Positions 44,001 through 55,444 of a stretch of DNA of 64,000 nt are shown here, in pieces. The notes under the pieces are model-generated. The model worked only from the letters and a program-made list of their open reading frames with translations. It did not search any database and was not told where the DNA came from. Numbering within the stretch: position 1 is the first letter of the stretch; each line of letters opens with the position of its first letter. Source of the DNA: Phallusia mammillata (lineage: Eukaryota; Chordata; Ascidiacea; Phlebobranchia; Ascidiidae); assembly GCA_003260075.1 (NCBI GenBank), contig QLIY01000269.1, positions 103,631 to 167,630 on the forward strand, given 5' to 3'. The translations under genes and the position numbers were made by a program.

Positions 44001-46907
44001 CTAAAGTTTGTTTAATTTCTGTGACAGTGTTTCTTTTATCTGTTTGTTGTTGATTGCTTTTACAATATTTAGCATCTGGTTTTTGTGCTCAATGCTTTGT
44101 CGCAACAGCAAAAGGTCAGTGGATTCAGATTCCTCATTATCTACCACAACAATAGAATACAACTTACAAAACTCATTCATTAGGTCTAATGTTAACACAA
44201 AACAAGAGTCAACTGGCTTTGACATATTGAGGGTTTTGTTCAATTCAAACAAACATATTAGGCCACAGGTATGACCAAAAAAACAAAAAAGCATGAACAA
44301 ATGAGATTGTCTGGTAAATCCCTCTTTTTCAATCCATCTTAAAAACAGGTTTTTGGTGTTCACAGCATAGTTTTTAGCATACCGGCACCAGTGATGTACA
44401 TTCATCCAGCTTTCGCAACAAGGACTTGTCAAAAACACTGTGACTTTATGCAGTAGTTCAATGATGGTCAAAGGCACAAAGCACTCATTGATATTAATCC
44501 ACGGCATACTGTGTGTTTCCAGGCTGTGCAGCTGCACAAACAATTTTTGATCTACTACAAGGGCTATCAGAGCTTCAATGATAGTAACCCATTCATCTTC
44601 AGTGCTGTTTGGCAATAACTGACACAGAGCAACTGTCATGCCATTGCAAAACATATCCTGTTCACTTACAGAATTAAACTCAAGTTTTAATGATGAGGTA
44701 GGTAATAAACCTGGATCCACCACCATGCATTGAAGCCACGCTGTTAAACCAGTACCTTCACCATAACAATCTTTGAACACTATGTCTGGTTCTGTAATGT
44801 CACACACAGTTTTTAAACACATGGGAAAAATCAGTTTATGACCTTCAACATGCTGAAAAATTGGTTGAAAATACACCTGTGTGCACCAGTTTAAAGAACT
44901 AACCAGTTGTTTTGCCCATTGAAGCAAACTTGTGCTTTCATTGCTCTGCATGATTAGTGTAAGCTTCTTTGCTTGCATAACTACATGTGGCATGTTAGCT
45001 TTGATTGAAAGAACTGTGTCATCAGGTGTTGAATCAGACTCTATGATTATGCCCCAGGCATACGCAAGTAAAAGCAGGTCCTCAAAAGTCAATACAGCTG
45101 CTGCTTCTTTGTTTATGTAAGTGGAAACAAATAGCTCCACAGTATTGATCAATAAAACTTTATTTAAGGCATTTGTATTGCCATTTGAAGTTGAAGGTAA
45201 AATGTAGGTATGAAACAATTCTGTTGCTAATTGTTTTTGCCAGTCATCCTTGCATTCTTTCAGCAGCATACACAAAACCTTTTGGACATTTCTGACCACA
45301 GAGTCACTTTGGTTGTCAGAAAGGTATTTGCACAGTGCTTGAAGAAAGAAGGAGTTTCCACTCTTATCAGAAAATGATGTAAGTACATTCAGTTTGTACA
45401 ATGAAAGTGCAAACAGTTCATGATGCTCTTCATGGTAAACAATTTGCTCTGTCATTTTACTTACAGTGAGACTTGGAGACAAAATTGCCACATTGCAAAT
45501 ACTATTTATGGTTTCTTCCTTTAGATCCTTTTTTGAAACAATTTTGTTAAATACTAAATTTATCTGCCTTCTGACATCATTTGTCACTTCAGTTCCAAGT
45601 AAATCACCTCCCAAAAAGTCTACACATTGTGTGTCCAGGAAACTCTGTCCTAAAGCGAATTCAAGCAATGGTATTTTAGACACTAATGGCATATTTTGAA
45701 AAGTAAAGACCACAAGTTCTTTCAGAGTGGCTATCCATGGTTGAAGCCTCATACCGTTTACCACAGATTTTGTGCAATCAGATATAAATAGGGATAAGAC
45801 ATGAAGCAAATCTTCCATGTGATGTGATCGTAACAAACACTCTTTACTTTTCTGCAAGCATTTTAAGCATTTCTCAACATTTACATTGTTCGAATTATAA
45901 TTTATCAGTAGATTCAGCAAAAATTTGGTGCTCTCTTCATAACCTGGAAGAAAATTTTGCACACAATGCAATGAGTTATCAATGGTATTATCTGCTTCAT
46001 CGGTAGCATTAATATTTGAATCACATCCTCTTAAGTTTACAAGCGCAGTTAAGTGTGTGCAGATATCAGTTAAATATGAAGCCACTGTGTTTGGCTGATG
46101 ACCAAGTGATAATACAATCTCTTGAAGCTTTTTTTCTGTATTTTGCAGAAAATCCTTGAACATAACTGATGTATCTTGTGCTGTTTGTTTGCGTGAAAGT
46201 TCATTCAGCATATCAACCTTTTTTTGCTCTGTGGCATTCACATACATGTTACTAGTCAACAGATTATGAATGTCACACATATGCAAGGCATTAACATTGA
46301 AAATAGATGCATTTTTAAAACAGTCATTCAGCGCTTGTACAGACAAGACAAGGTTTTTCTTTTGATCTGGTGAAATTATGTTTAGTTTGGTTGCAGAAAA
46401 TCCCACTAAGAGCTCCTCTAGAAAATCTAGAAGCCTTTTTTCAATTTCCCTCAAAATGCACGTGTCTTTTACTGTTGTCGTTGACAGAACAAAAGATGAG
46501 AGCATAGCAATGCAAAATGCTGCATTGTCAGAAACATTATGTGCTGCTTCTGTTTTCCATTTGGTTGTAATCAAACCAAATAGTTCCAAAGTAGGGAGGG
46601 AAAACAGTAAACTAAACAGCGATGACCAAAGCTGACACTTGTTAAGAATGCTAAAAAACGATCTCCATGTTAGATTTGCCTTGTGGACTTGATTTGAGTT
46701 GTTAATAATGTCTTCATTGACAACATTGTTTAATAAGATGTGGGAAATCTTTTTTCTCCAAAATACTTGATCATTTTTATCATGGCATTCAGAAAGACCA
46801 TGAACAATTTCCAAAACACATTCAACAAAGCTTTTTTCTGTTAACTGGTTTTTGATCAGTTTAAACAGAGCATCAGTCAAAAGAACTTCTTCTCCAGACA
46901 AAAACAT
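44001..46907 (-). CDS. GEMIN4: GEMIN4-like SMN-complex subunit, single long exon
   Basis: Large alpha-helical protein of the SMN-Gemin complex that assembles Sm cores on spliceosomal snRNAs, in cytoplasm and Cajal bodies. 968 codons from ATG 46907-46905; human GEMIN4 is about 1058, also mostly in one exon. Recognition rests on matches in the same order: VFWRKKISHILL with human FAWKKKALIII, the block GEGTGLTAWLQCMVVDPGLL with GAGTGLLAWMECCCVSSGI, FCNGMTVALCQLLPNSTEDEW with [21 protein letters not shown], and C-terminal ETLSQKLNKL with QTLLQKMSSF. Overall similarity is low, so a distant homologue is the safest wording. A 3' splice acceptor (aataaaattgcag) abuts the ATG directly, implying an upstream leader exon or trans-splicing. 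Probable first cistron of a GEMIN4-GGT pair. CpG-poor. Confidence 0.83.
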   Translation of the reverse strand: MFLSGEEVLLTDALFKLIKNQLTEKSFVECVLEIVHGLSECHDKNDQVFWRKKISHILLNNVVNEDIINNSNQVHKANLTWRSFFSILNKCQLWSSLFSLLFSLPTLELFGLITTKWKTEAAHNVSDNAAFCIAMLSSFVLSTTTVKDTCILREIEKRLLDFLEELLVGFSATKLNIISPDQKKNLVLSVQALNDCFKNASIFNVNALHMCDIHNLLTSNMYVNATEQKKVDMLNELSRKQTAQDTSVMFKDFLQNTEKKLQEIVLSLGHQPNTVASYLTDICTHLTALVNLRGCDSNINATDEADNTIDNSLHCVQNFLPGYEESTKFLLNLLINYNSNNVNVEKCLKCLQKSKECLLRSHHMEDLLHVLSLFISDCTKSVVNGMRLQPWIATLKELVVFTFQNMPLVSKIPLLEFALGQSFLDTQCVDFLGGDLLGTEVTNDVRRQINLVFNKIVSKKDLKEETINSICNVAILSPSLTVSKMTEQIVYHEEHHELFALSLYKLNVLTSFSDKSGNSFFLQALCKYLSDNQSDSVVRNVQKVLCMLLKECKDDWQKQLATELFHTYILPSTSNGNTNALNKVLLINTVELFVSTYINKEAAAVLTFEDLLLLAYAWGIIIESDSTPDDTVLSIKANMPHVVMQAKKLTLIMQSNESTSLLQWAKQLVSSLNWCTQVYFQPIFQHVEGHKLIFPMCLKTVCDITEPDIVFKDCYGEGTGLTAWLQCMVVDPGLLPTSSLKLEFNSVSEQDMFCNGMTVALCQLLPNSTEDEWVTIIEALIALVVDQKLFVQLHSLETHSMPWININECFVPLTIIELLHKVTVFLTSPCCESWMNVHHWCRYAKNYAVNTKNLFLRWIEKEGFTRQSHLFMLFCFFGHTCGLICLFELNKTLNMSKPVDSCFVLTLDLMNEFCKLYSIVVVDNEESESTDLLLLRQSIEHKNQMLNIVKAINNKQIKETLSQKLNKL

Positions 46908-46920
46908 CTGCAATTTTATT

Positions 46921-48681
46921 CAGTGAAAAACAAACTAATATATTTTGCTTGATTCACATGGCTTTCCTGTTAAAGAATATTGACAAAACATTATTACCAC
47001 ACACACAAACAGCAAACACAAGAAAAAACATAGAAAAGGTCATCTCATCTGAAACCTGCATGATTTAAAGTTTAACAACATCTTTTTTCATTTATTTTTT
47101 GAAACATTGGATTTTGTGACTTTCACATAAATATTATCAATCCAAATCTTGAATTAATTATTGAACATTATTCATACTGTTTATCCCCAATTATTTTCTA
47201 AAAAAAAGAAAGATGACAGTTTGAAAAACATGGCGATTAAGCAGATTGCTTTTAACTGACTCATTTTGATAATAAAAGATAGATAATAGTTTGGGATTTG
47301 CAAAACCATCTAAATTATAAGTGGTTTAACCGACTTGCGATTAACTGGTTTTGTCCATAATATATATTTTTAAAAACAAAACTTACTAATAATTTACATT
47401 ATTATAATAAAGATTTAGCATACAAGTTACAAAACAAATTGCAAATCCGTGCAAGGCCTTAATTTGCATGAACACATGTTCATGTTTACGTCTTGGGGTC
47501 AATTTTTAACAACATGCGACACATTCATGTTTATGTACAATTTATCAAACATACCATATGGCTGTCTGGTCTGCAAAACAATGATCCCTTTCCCACCTAT
47601 ACACATATAAATATAAGGGACTTTCATTACTATTACGGAACTTATAAGTTATACTGCTTTTCAAAATATAATGACAAGATAAGGTGCATATAAGCGTCTT
47701 ATTTGATCAATTGATCACAAAAAACCTAGAACTACAACAACTCTGGTAGTACCAGTAACACGTCTAAGTAAGAAATTTAGAACACCATGGAGATGCAGCA
47801 ACCAGCAACAGCATACACCAGCCTTGTGACTTCAAGCAATCAAGCATGAAATTGAAAGCACGTTATCTTGAAAATATGGAATCGGTATGTGTAACACAAA
47901 AATCCTATTACGATGGTCAATAATGTGTTAACTAGCTGCATTCTAAAACATTTTTGGTAATATTTTTGTTTTTAAGGCACATAAGTTATAAATACGCGTA
48001 TGCGTTTTGTAGAGGAAATATAAACCCTATTTTTTTGTTTACTATGACACTGATCCAGAACCATAGAGTCATTCGTAGTGTCTGTTTTTGTCATGTGACA
48101 TTTCTCAGCCAATCAGACGCTTTGAAAAGTCCCTCCATTTTAAAACAATTATTTGGTAAAACTTGTTCTTGGTGTGTGCCGGTCGCTTTGTATTGAATGC
48201 CCGGCAAAGTGAGATAGACACAAAACTGTGCTTATGCGTGAACAGAAAAGTTAGATTGTGAGAAAAGTTAGAGTGTCTAGTTTTTAAAAACGTTTCCGCT
48301 TTTCAACGCATTTATTTGGTTTGCTAACTTTGCGCAAAACAAAAAACTTGTTGCAAACTTGAAACTATATAGGCATGCGACTGTGTTACATAAAGGTATT
48401 TTCAAATTTCATTTAGGAATTTGGTGTCTGTGAAATGTTTTTGTTTGCTTTGTTTATGGCCTGTCTGTTGATATTCACAATATGCAACTCATGTCATTTC
48501 ATGTTTTAAACATCTTGAACTGTTGGTGAAGGTAAAGTCTACACTTTCATGTAATAGTTATTCTTCTATAGAAGTGAACTTTGTGTTAAATGCATCATTG
48601 TTCTATGTATAATATCTTCTCTGTGTTACAGTGCAAGTTTATTTTGGTTTACTGTTTGTGCTATAATAATTTTATTGAAAA
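46921..48681. other. divergent intergenic region between GEMIN4 and the LAP2-like gene
   Basis: 1.8 kb between oppositely oriented genes. It is AT-rich, with no recognised exon or repeat, and presumably holds promoters for both neighbours. Confidence 0.5.
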
Positions 48682-51600
48682 ATGGCTAGTGGTGACAGCC
48701 TAACTAAAGAACAATTAAAGGAACAATTGATTGCAAATGGTAAATCTTTTTTAATGTATTTTAGTCACTATTTCTTTCCGTTACTTTATTTGTTTTTCAA
48801 TCCCACAAATTCTGAATTCACTTTGTATGTTTTTAACATTTCAAACATTCTTTGTAACCAGCGCTATTATGAATTTATGTTTATTTCGTACAGGCATACA
48901 GCTTCCTTCAGCAAAAGCACCAAAGGCTGTGTATGTTGACTTGTATAACAGCAACATAATAAACAACCATGGACAGTTCTCATCTGACGATGACACTCAT
49001 GTAGATTCTTCAAGAGGTAGAAAGGTATAAAAACTTGTTGTTTGGTTTTGTAATGAAAGGTAATTTTAAAAGTTTACAGTTTCATTAGATAGATTTAGAA
49101 CATAGCTTGAATACATATTTAGTTGCATGTTATCAGGCAGCAGTGGGAGATTACAGGTCTATGCCTTCTATAGAAGAGTCAGAAGAAGTTTGCAATATGA
49201 AAGACTCTAATTTACCTGAAGGTATTTTCTAAATACAATAACCCTGTAAGTGAGTTGCATTCATTAACATACACAATGTTGAGGTGTTGCCTGTTTTACA
49301 AAGTATTATAAAAGTTTAAACGCTGCAAACACTTTAGTGCAGGTCATAGTAAAGCCTGAAAGAAGCAATAACTCAAGGACGAGATATGGGAAAACCATGC
49401 CCTCTTTTTGGTGTTCTGCTGATTCAGATAGTAATAACCGCAGTTCTAAACAGCTGGTGTCCTATGCCACAGCCGATGAGGTTATTTGTCAGTGTTTGTT
49501 GCTCCCTACTGTTAACAGTTTACAATGCACAATAACTTTTATTGGGGGTTGTTGTATTGTTGGACATTGTTTAGAACAAAACTTTATGAATATATGGGCC
49601 AAGAAAATATGTGAACTGTCTGTTTTAATAATAATGATTTTTTTATTGTTCAGCAATCTAAAAATGTTGGTAGTAGAGTTTTAGTTAGCATTGTTTTTTT
49701 TACACAGGAAATAACAAACCAAAACCACTTCATACCTCACAGTCAGAAAACTATACAATAACAATATATGTGTATTGGCTGTAAAGTTATCACACCTGTT
49801 TCAATACATGTTGCACATGCAGATGTCGTGGTTAGACTGTTTTTTTCACAATTGGCATAATGTTCCAAATCAACTATAAAATGTTAATATGAAACAATTG
49901 ACATTGTACAGCAGAAGATATCACAGAGAACAGCTAAACATGAGGAAAGTGAAGATTTGACAAGTTTGACCAACAGTGAAATTGCATCTAGATTGAAGAA
50001 ACTTGGCGTGAAACCAGGCCCTATTGGACGTAAGTATACCAACTTCTTGTTCATCAATCCCTGCTGGTGGGACACTTTGTTAACTAGTATGGGCATAACT
50101 CTAAACATTTATTGTATGCTTTGCAAAGAAACTACTCGGAATGTGTACCTTAAAAAGTTGTCAAAACTTTTGTCGGGAAATGACCAACAGACCAAACATG
50201 AAGAAAACTACAGTGATGAAGGTGACAAAAAAATACATTCGACATAAATATATGTCTTTATTACATGGTAAATATATATTCATTTGCAGAAAATGAAGAA
50301 AAACCAGCTGCTCCAACTGTCTCAATGACTAGAAGCTCAAGCCGAAGAAGGACAATGTTGCTTTCTGACAATCCACCACAAGTATCAACAAGAAGAAGGT
50401 AATAATCTTTAAAATGTTGCTCGAAAAATTAATCTGTGTAGTTATGTATTTGTGGCTTTTCTTTAATACATGAATTGTGGTGTACAGTAGTTTTCATTGA
50501 TGTTTACTGTTTTGTCTGTTTAGGTTTATGTTTTAACTGACAAAGTGTATACTTTTTTCCCAGCCTAAGTCTGTCCAATAGGACTCCAGCTCTTAGTGCT
50601 CCATTAGCCAAAAGGTTTGCAGTTTTCTGTGGTGTATATATATATATGTTGCACGTGTTTGCAGTGATAATTGTTGGCCATTTGCATTGATAATTACAGA
50701 AGATGTTGCTTACTCTGTTTTTTCCCTATAACTAATTGTTGTAATTTGGCATAAAATGTTCGATTGGTTGAAACTTCAGAGCTGGTAAAAATGCACACAG
50801 CGTTTTGTTTGCTGATGTACAACACAGTAGTCTAAATGGTTGAAAGAGTAAAAAAATTAATTTGTGTGTTTTAGTGAGAAAGATATTGCATATGTTAGTC
50901 ATAAAAAGAGATATATTTACATGTGACTGAAGTAATTGGTATAATAACTAAATATACAGTCCAGCACAGTTTATTTGGGGTCATAGACATGCCACTAGTT
51001 CTGCAACTTAAATCCTGTGAGTGATGATCTTGTCAAACCGTTGCCTAGTATAAAACTGTGGTCGTTTTGTTAAATGTTTCTATTACTTTCGTAAAATACA
51101 ATATCATTTCCTTACTAGGGTTAAACTAATAAACGATGGTGGTTTGATGAATTTTGGTCATTGTTAACAAAAACATTATGATATCCATCCAGTTTTAGTA
51201 AATTCACCATTTCTTGCTGAAGGAAACACACCGTTATTTCTGTGCTTAAACTTTTAGATGTTTTTAATATATACAATCCTTGTGGTGCATTGTTTAATTG
51301 CAAGCCCTGAATAATTTGCATGGTGTGCTTAGTTCGTCTCTGGTTTTGAAAAGTTGTGCAACTCATATATTTATTCTTGTTTGTAAATTGTTTTGTTTCC
51401 ATTACGTATCTTAGCATGTACATTTGCTTTTTAGTAGCAGCAGCACAATAAACAAGAGAAGGTCTGTGGCCACATTTCAAGAAACTAATATTTCCAGCAC
51501 CCAACCAAGCCTGTAAGTGAAATTGTATGTGATTTCTGTACTTGTGTCTATTATCATTCCCATTTTAATTTAGGATGTAACAATTTCATAAGTTGCTAAT

Positions 51601-53384
51601 CTTTATTTTTTTATAGCTGCCAGTCCACCCCAAACCTTTCTTTTCTTACCCCTAACTGGAAATCTAGCCAAAAAGCCACATTACATGTAACATGCCCCTC
51701 ATCCACAAACACCCTTTCCAAACCAGTTTCAGTTGCCCAGACAACGGCTTGTGAATTGACCCCATCTTGGGTTAACGTGTCTTTGTCTGAAGTTGTTGAC
51801 AAATCGCTTAATCAGAATAGCGACGGCACTGCCTTTTCACTGGATAAGTTTAGTGATAATGAGGAACCATTTGATATCCTGGACGACGAAACACTTGCTG
51901 ATGGTTCCTACAATAATACAGTAATCAACAAAGCTGAAATCAGTCGCTCAACCACTTTGTTGCATAACAGTAGCATTTCAAACAACACGACTCCCATTGA
52001 GAATAAATCTAAAAAAATTATTCCACGCAAGTCTGAGGCACAGAACAAAAATGGTGAATTGTCCAGTCCCAACTTTGCCCATGCACGAACTTCTACTCGA
52101 TATGAAACCTTTAAATCCCCTAATCATGCCACTTCCTCCTACTTGAAAAGAGCCCATGCTGTGTGGTAGGTAACAGTGTGCTTTACATGACACATCGTTT
52201 GTGTTTGGGCGGCACACAGCAAAAGTTTGCACTGTTTATGCATACACTTTTTTCTGCAAAGTTTGGTGTTTCTTTATAAATGTCACAAACCGATTATGAT
52301 AATTGTTTAACAAATGGTTTATCACTGGTTTGAGTGTTGTTTGTTGACACTTTGTGTTACATTTTAAATGCTTCTTCACTGCACATTTTTAAATGTACAT
52401 TCTGCCAGTTTTTTTGGATAACTGAGGTCTGTACTGTTGGACATTATTTTTAAATTTCAACATTTTTAACAGCTCATAACAGCTTCTTTCTTTAAACATT
52501 TGATTAAATGCAGAATTTTCACACTTTAAATGATAACATTTAATTTGATATTTTCATCATAGTGGAAGTGCCACAAGACGACGACCTTTGAGATCAGGTA
52601 CAAGGTCAAGCACAGGGCTTACCAAGACTCCTGAGAAAATTGAAAAACCATCGGTTGAAACTGTAAGTTTGTAAGTTCAAGCGGTACTAAAATAATATTA
52701 AACCAACATTTTTTGTTTTCAGGATGGAACACCAAAACCAGCTGCACAAGAAACTGAAGAGCAAACTTCATCAGAAAGACGATGGCTTCCAGTTTGGGTT
52801 CAGGTGTGTTAAAATTGGTTTACCTTTAAAAGTGTTTTTTATTGATTCTATTTTCATAGCACAATTTATTGTTTTTTAAGTGTAGTTTTCTAGTTTACTT
52901 GGTAAATAATTCCAAATGCACAGTAAAAATATCAGCATACTAAACTAAATATATACCCCGTCTCAATATTAAATGTGTCTCAATATTAGATAACTTTATG
53001 TGTCCTCTTCGATATTTGAATGTTTTTCACCTATTTTTATCCAGGCTTTTCATGTGTTTTGCAAAACCCCCAAGTCCTAGTTATTGACTTAATATTTGAA
53101 GACCCATGTTTTCTACCTTTAAAAATCCTGGACACTTAAAAAGGATAAAAATCTTTGGCAAATGTGGGATTTCATGCAAAACAGCATAATCAGCTACTTG
53201 GCAGTTCACATACAGAATACCAGCCCTGTATAAGAAATCTTTTTCTGCATCAACCAACCACATACTATTATATTTGCCTTTTCAACAGGTGATCATTACT
53301 TTAATACTGGTTGTGTTCTTCTACCTCGTCCTGCAGTACTTGGAGACAAATCCACCGCCACCAGCACTACCGAAAAAGAATTGA
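48682..53384 (+). CDS. TMPO: LAP2/thymopoietin-like inner nuclear membrane protein, 13 exons
   Basis: Predicted nuclear-envelope protein. Exons: 48682-48739, 48894-49024, 49137-49221, 49338-49480, 49912-50029, 50129-50221, 50290-50398, 50564-50614, 51435-51512, 51617-52165, 52563-52662, 52723-52803, 53289-53384, totalling 1692 nt, 563 residues. Residues 8-45 form a LEM-like domain (LTKEQLKEQLIANGIQLPS, then KAVYVDLYN) like human LAP2 LTKDKLKSELVANNVTLP and DVYVQLY. Residues about 150-190 form the true LEM domain, across an exon junction: LTNSEIASRLKKLGVKPGPI then TTRNVYLKKLSKLL, matching LAP2 VKYGVNPGPI and TTRKLYEKKLLKL. The middle is Ser/Thr/Arg-rich. The C-terminal anchor WLPVWVQVIITLILVVFFY is followed by a short luminal tail, as in LAP2-beta. 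Exon 4 must use acceptor cactttag at 49337; the next AG would create a stop. AATAAA at 53780. Confidence 0.87.
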
Positions 53385-53785
53385 AACAGAAGAGCACCTA
53401 TCTCATTCTAGATTCGTTTATAGGTTGTTGGGCAGGGACCGCGTTGTTACTTCAGTCGTATATGTTTAAGCTGTTTCAGTTATCACAGAGGTTTTCATGT
53501 ATTTTTTATACGCCTATATGATTTTCTATCTGTGACTGTTATGGCAGCATCTAACCAAACACTAGCCATACATAATAGCCTTTACCGTGTTCTTAACGAA
53601 GTTACGGCAGCATTTTGTTTCATCTTTTGTTCGTAGCATCTCTTGCGTTGCGGCGGACATATTTGATGGCGTTTTTCTTTTTCAAATAGTCGACAGGCTG
53701 CGTATTGGTTTGAATGACAACTTTATGTTAAATGACGTTAGATATTTGTATACATTTGCCTTTTTTGAAGTTTTGTACAAATAAA

Positions 53786-55444
53786 CAGTTTGCTGGGTTA
53801 TTTTGACGTGGAAGTGAGGTATAGGTTAATCATACGCTTCCTGTTTTTAAATGAAATTTAGCTCGTTCCTTACGAACACAAAAAAGTCACCAAATGTCAT
53901 CCTTTTTTTACTTAATCTATTCAATTATTCGGCATAGAATAAAATAAATGTACTGCGATAATATTTGAACATCAGCTTAAAGTGACCTGTTTAGTGTGAG
54001 CGAAATTAAGAAAAGGGCCTTTAAAACTGGACAATGTGGCGATATTTATCAAAGGGTTGCAGCAATAATATGCGGAAAACATATTCGTTCCTTTCCGACA
54101 TAAAAACATGGTAGGCTTATAGTTCATCGCGGCATTAACTTTGCAAACGGAGTAAGTTGTGGTTCCATGGCTTGGAGATAGGCTAAAAACACTGGTAAAT
54201 TTCTGTCATTGTTCAGCGCAATATCCATCTGACTGTTCTTAACCTTAATAAACAATTAACATGATATTTGTCAGTCACATATGCTCCTAGTCATAAGAAT
54301 CTTTAGATCTTAGAAAAACGAAATACATTGCGCTGAACAATGACAGAAATCTGTTGCAACTGCGGTTTGCGACGATTTCTATGAAACCAAATTAGGGAAT
54401 TTCCCACCCTTTGAGTGACAAATGACGAATGTCAAAGCTTTGCGGACAGTCGTCAGCATGGGCACAAGCCTAGAGGGTGTAGACCGGTAGACATTTAGAC
54501 TTTGAGAGAAGAAACGAAGTTCTGAAAGATCACAGCAGATAAAAGTAATTTCCAGGTTTTATAAGAATACAAATTGTTCTGATATTGTTCGTTCGTAGCC
54601 TTTCAATTTTGTCCTTAATCAGAACTTTAGCGTGTATTTAAGCATAGTATTGTTTTCCAAACCAAATTTTCAAAGAAGATAATATTTAATTCTCACGAAA
54701 TCCTAAAAATCAGTATACCCTTATAAAGAATGAAGAAAAAACTACTGCATGAGATAAACTTTAACGAAAAGACAAAAATGAGAAAAAAGATCCCAGAACC
54801 TGGTAACCAAAGAATTGGTTGCAATAGTAATGTTGCAGTTGATGGTGTATACGATTAACTTTTTCTATACGACTCCGTTATTAGTGTGGTAAAGCGCAAC
54901 CAGACACACGAATAGTTTTGTTTGGAGTTGTTCGCTGTCAAATCGCCGCAGGGTGAAGACGATCTCTGAAACCGGCTTGATGACTCTGCCGTGCCACAAT
55001 TATCGCGCCGTTACAATGTTAGGCAAACAATCGTGGGTAGTTCCAACAACAGCTTTAACAGAGAAAATCCACAATAATAGTTTTAATTAGCGTTGACCGC
55101 CACAGCCTAATAGCTTCAACTATTGTAGTAAGGGCAGCTGATAGGTGTATTGGTCAGCATTAGTTTTGCATTAATCGCAGACGGCGAGACAAACTTGACC
55201 AATTAGGTAAACACAACTTGTAATGCAGAGGCGGTTAAGTGCACTGTAACGTTTTGGCTACCGACATTCTCAATACCAAGTTAATCGCTTTAAGGAGCTT
55301 AGCATCGGCTGTTTACGTTTAAATATCAATCACACGTCATAACTTAACATGTGACTGCGGTGTTAGTACATTCCTAACATTTCACCAAACTACTGTTAGT
55401 TCAACTTGTAAGTCTTCATTTCAGGCATTGTAAGATTGCAAAAT
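53786..55444. other. intergenic region upstream of the lectin-CUB receptor
   Basis: 1.7 kb with no recognised exon. It contains the 24-bp inverted repeat at 54199-54350 and otherwise unremarkable sequence with more CpG than the LAP2 gene. Confidence 0.5.
54199..54350. repeat. perfect 24-bp inverted repeat with 104-nt spacer
   Basis: Left arm atttctgtcattgttcagcg plus caat (54199-54222) is the exact reverse complement of 54327-54350. The spacer is AT-rich. No target duplication was found at the outer edges, so it could be a small terminal-inverted-repeat element or a structured region of an unannotated transcript. Confidence 0.9.

Noticed and set aside
51121..51504. 127-codon minus-strand frame overlapping LAP2 exon 9
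   Set aside because: The plus-strand exon 51435-51512 fits the LAP2 frame; the antisense frame has no support.
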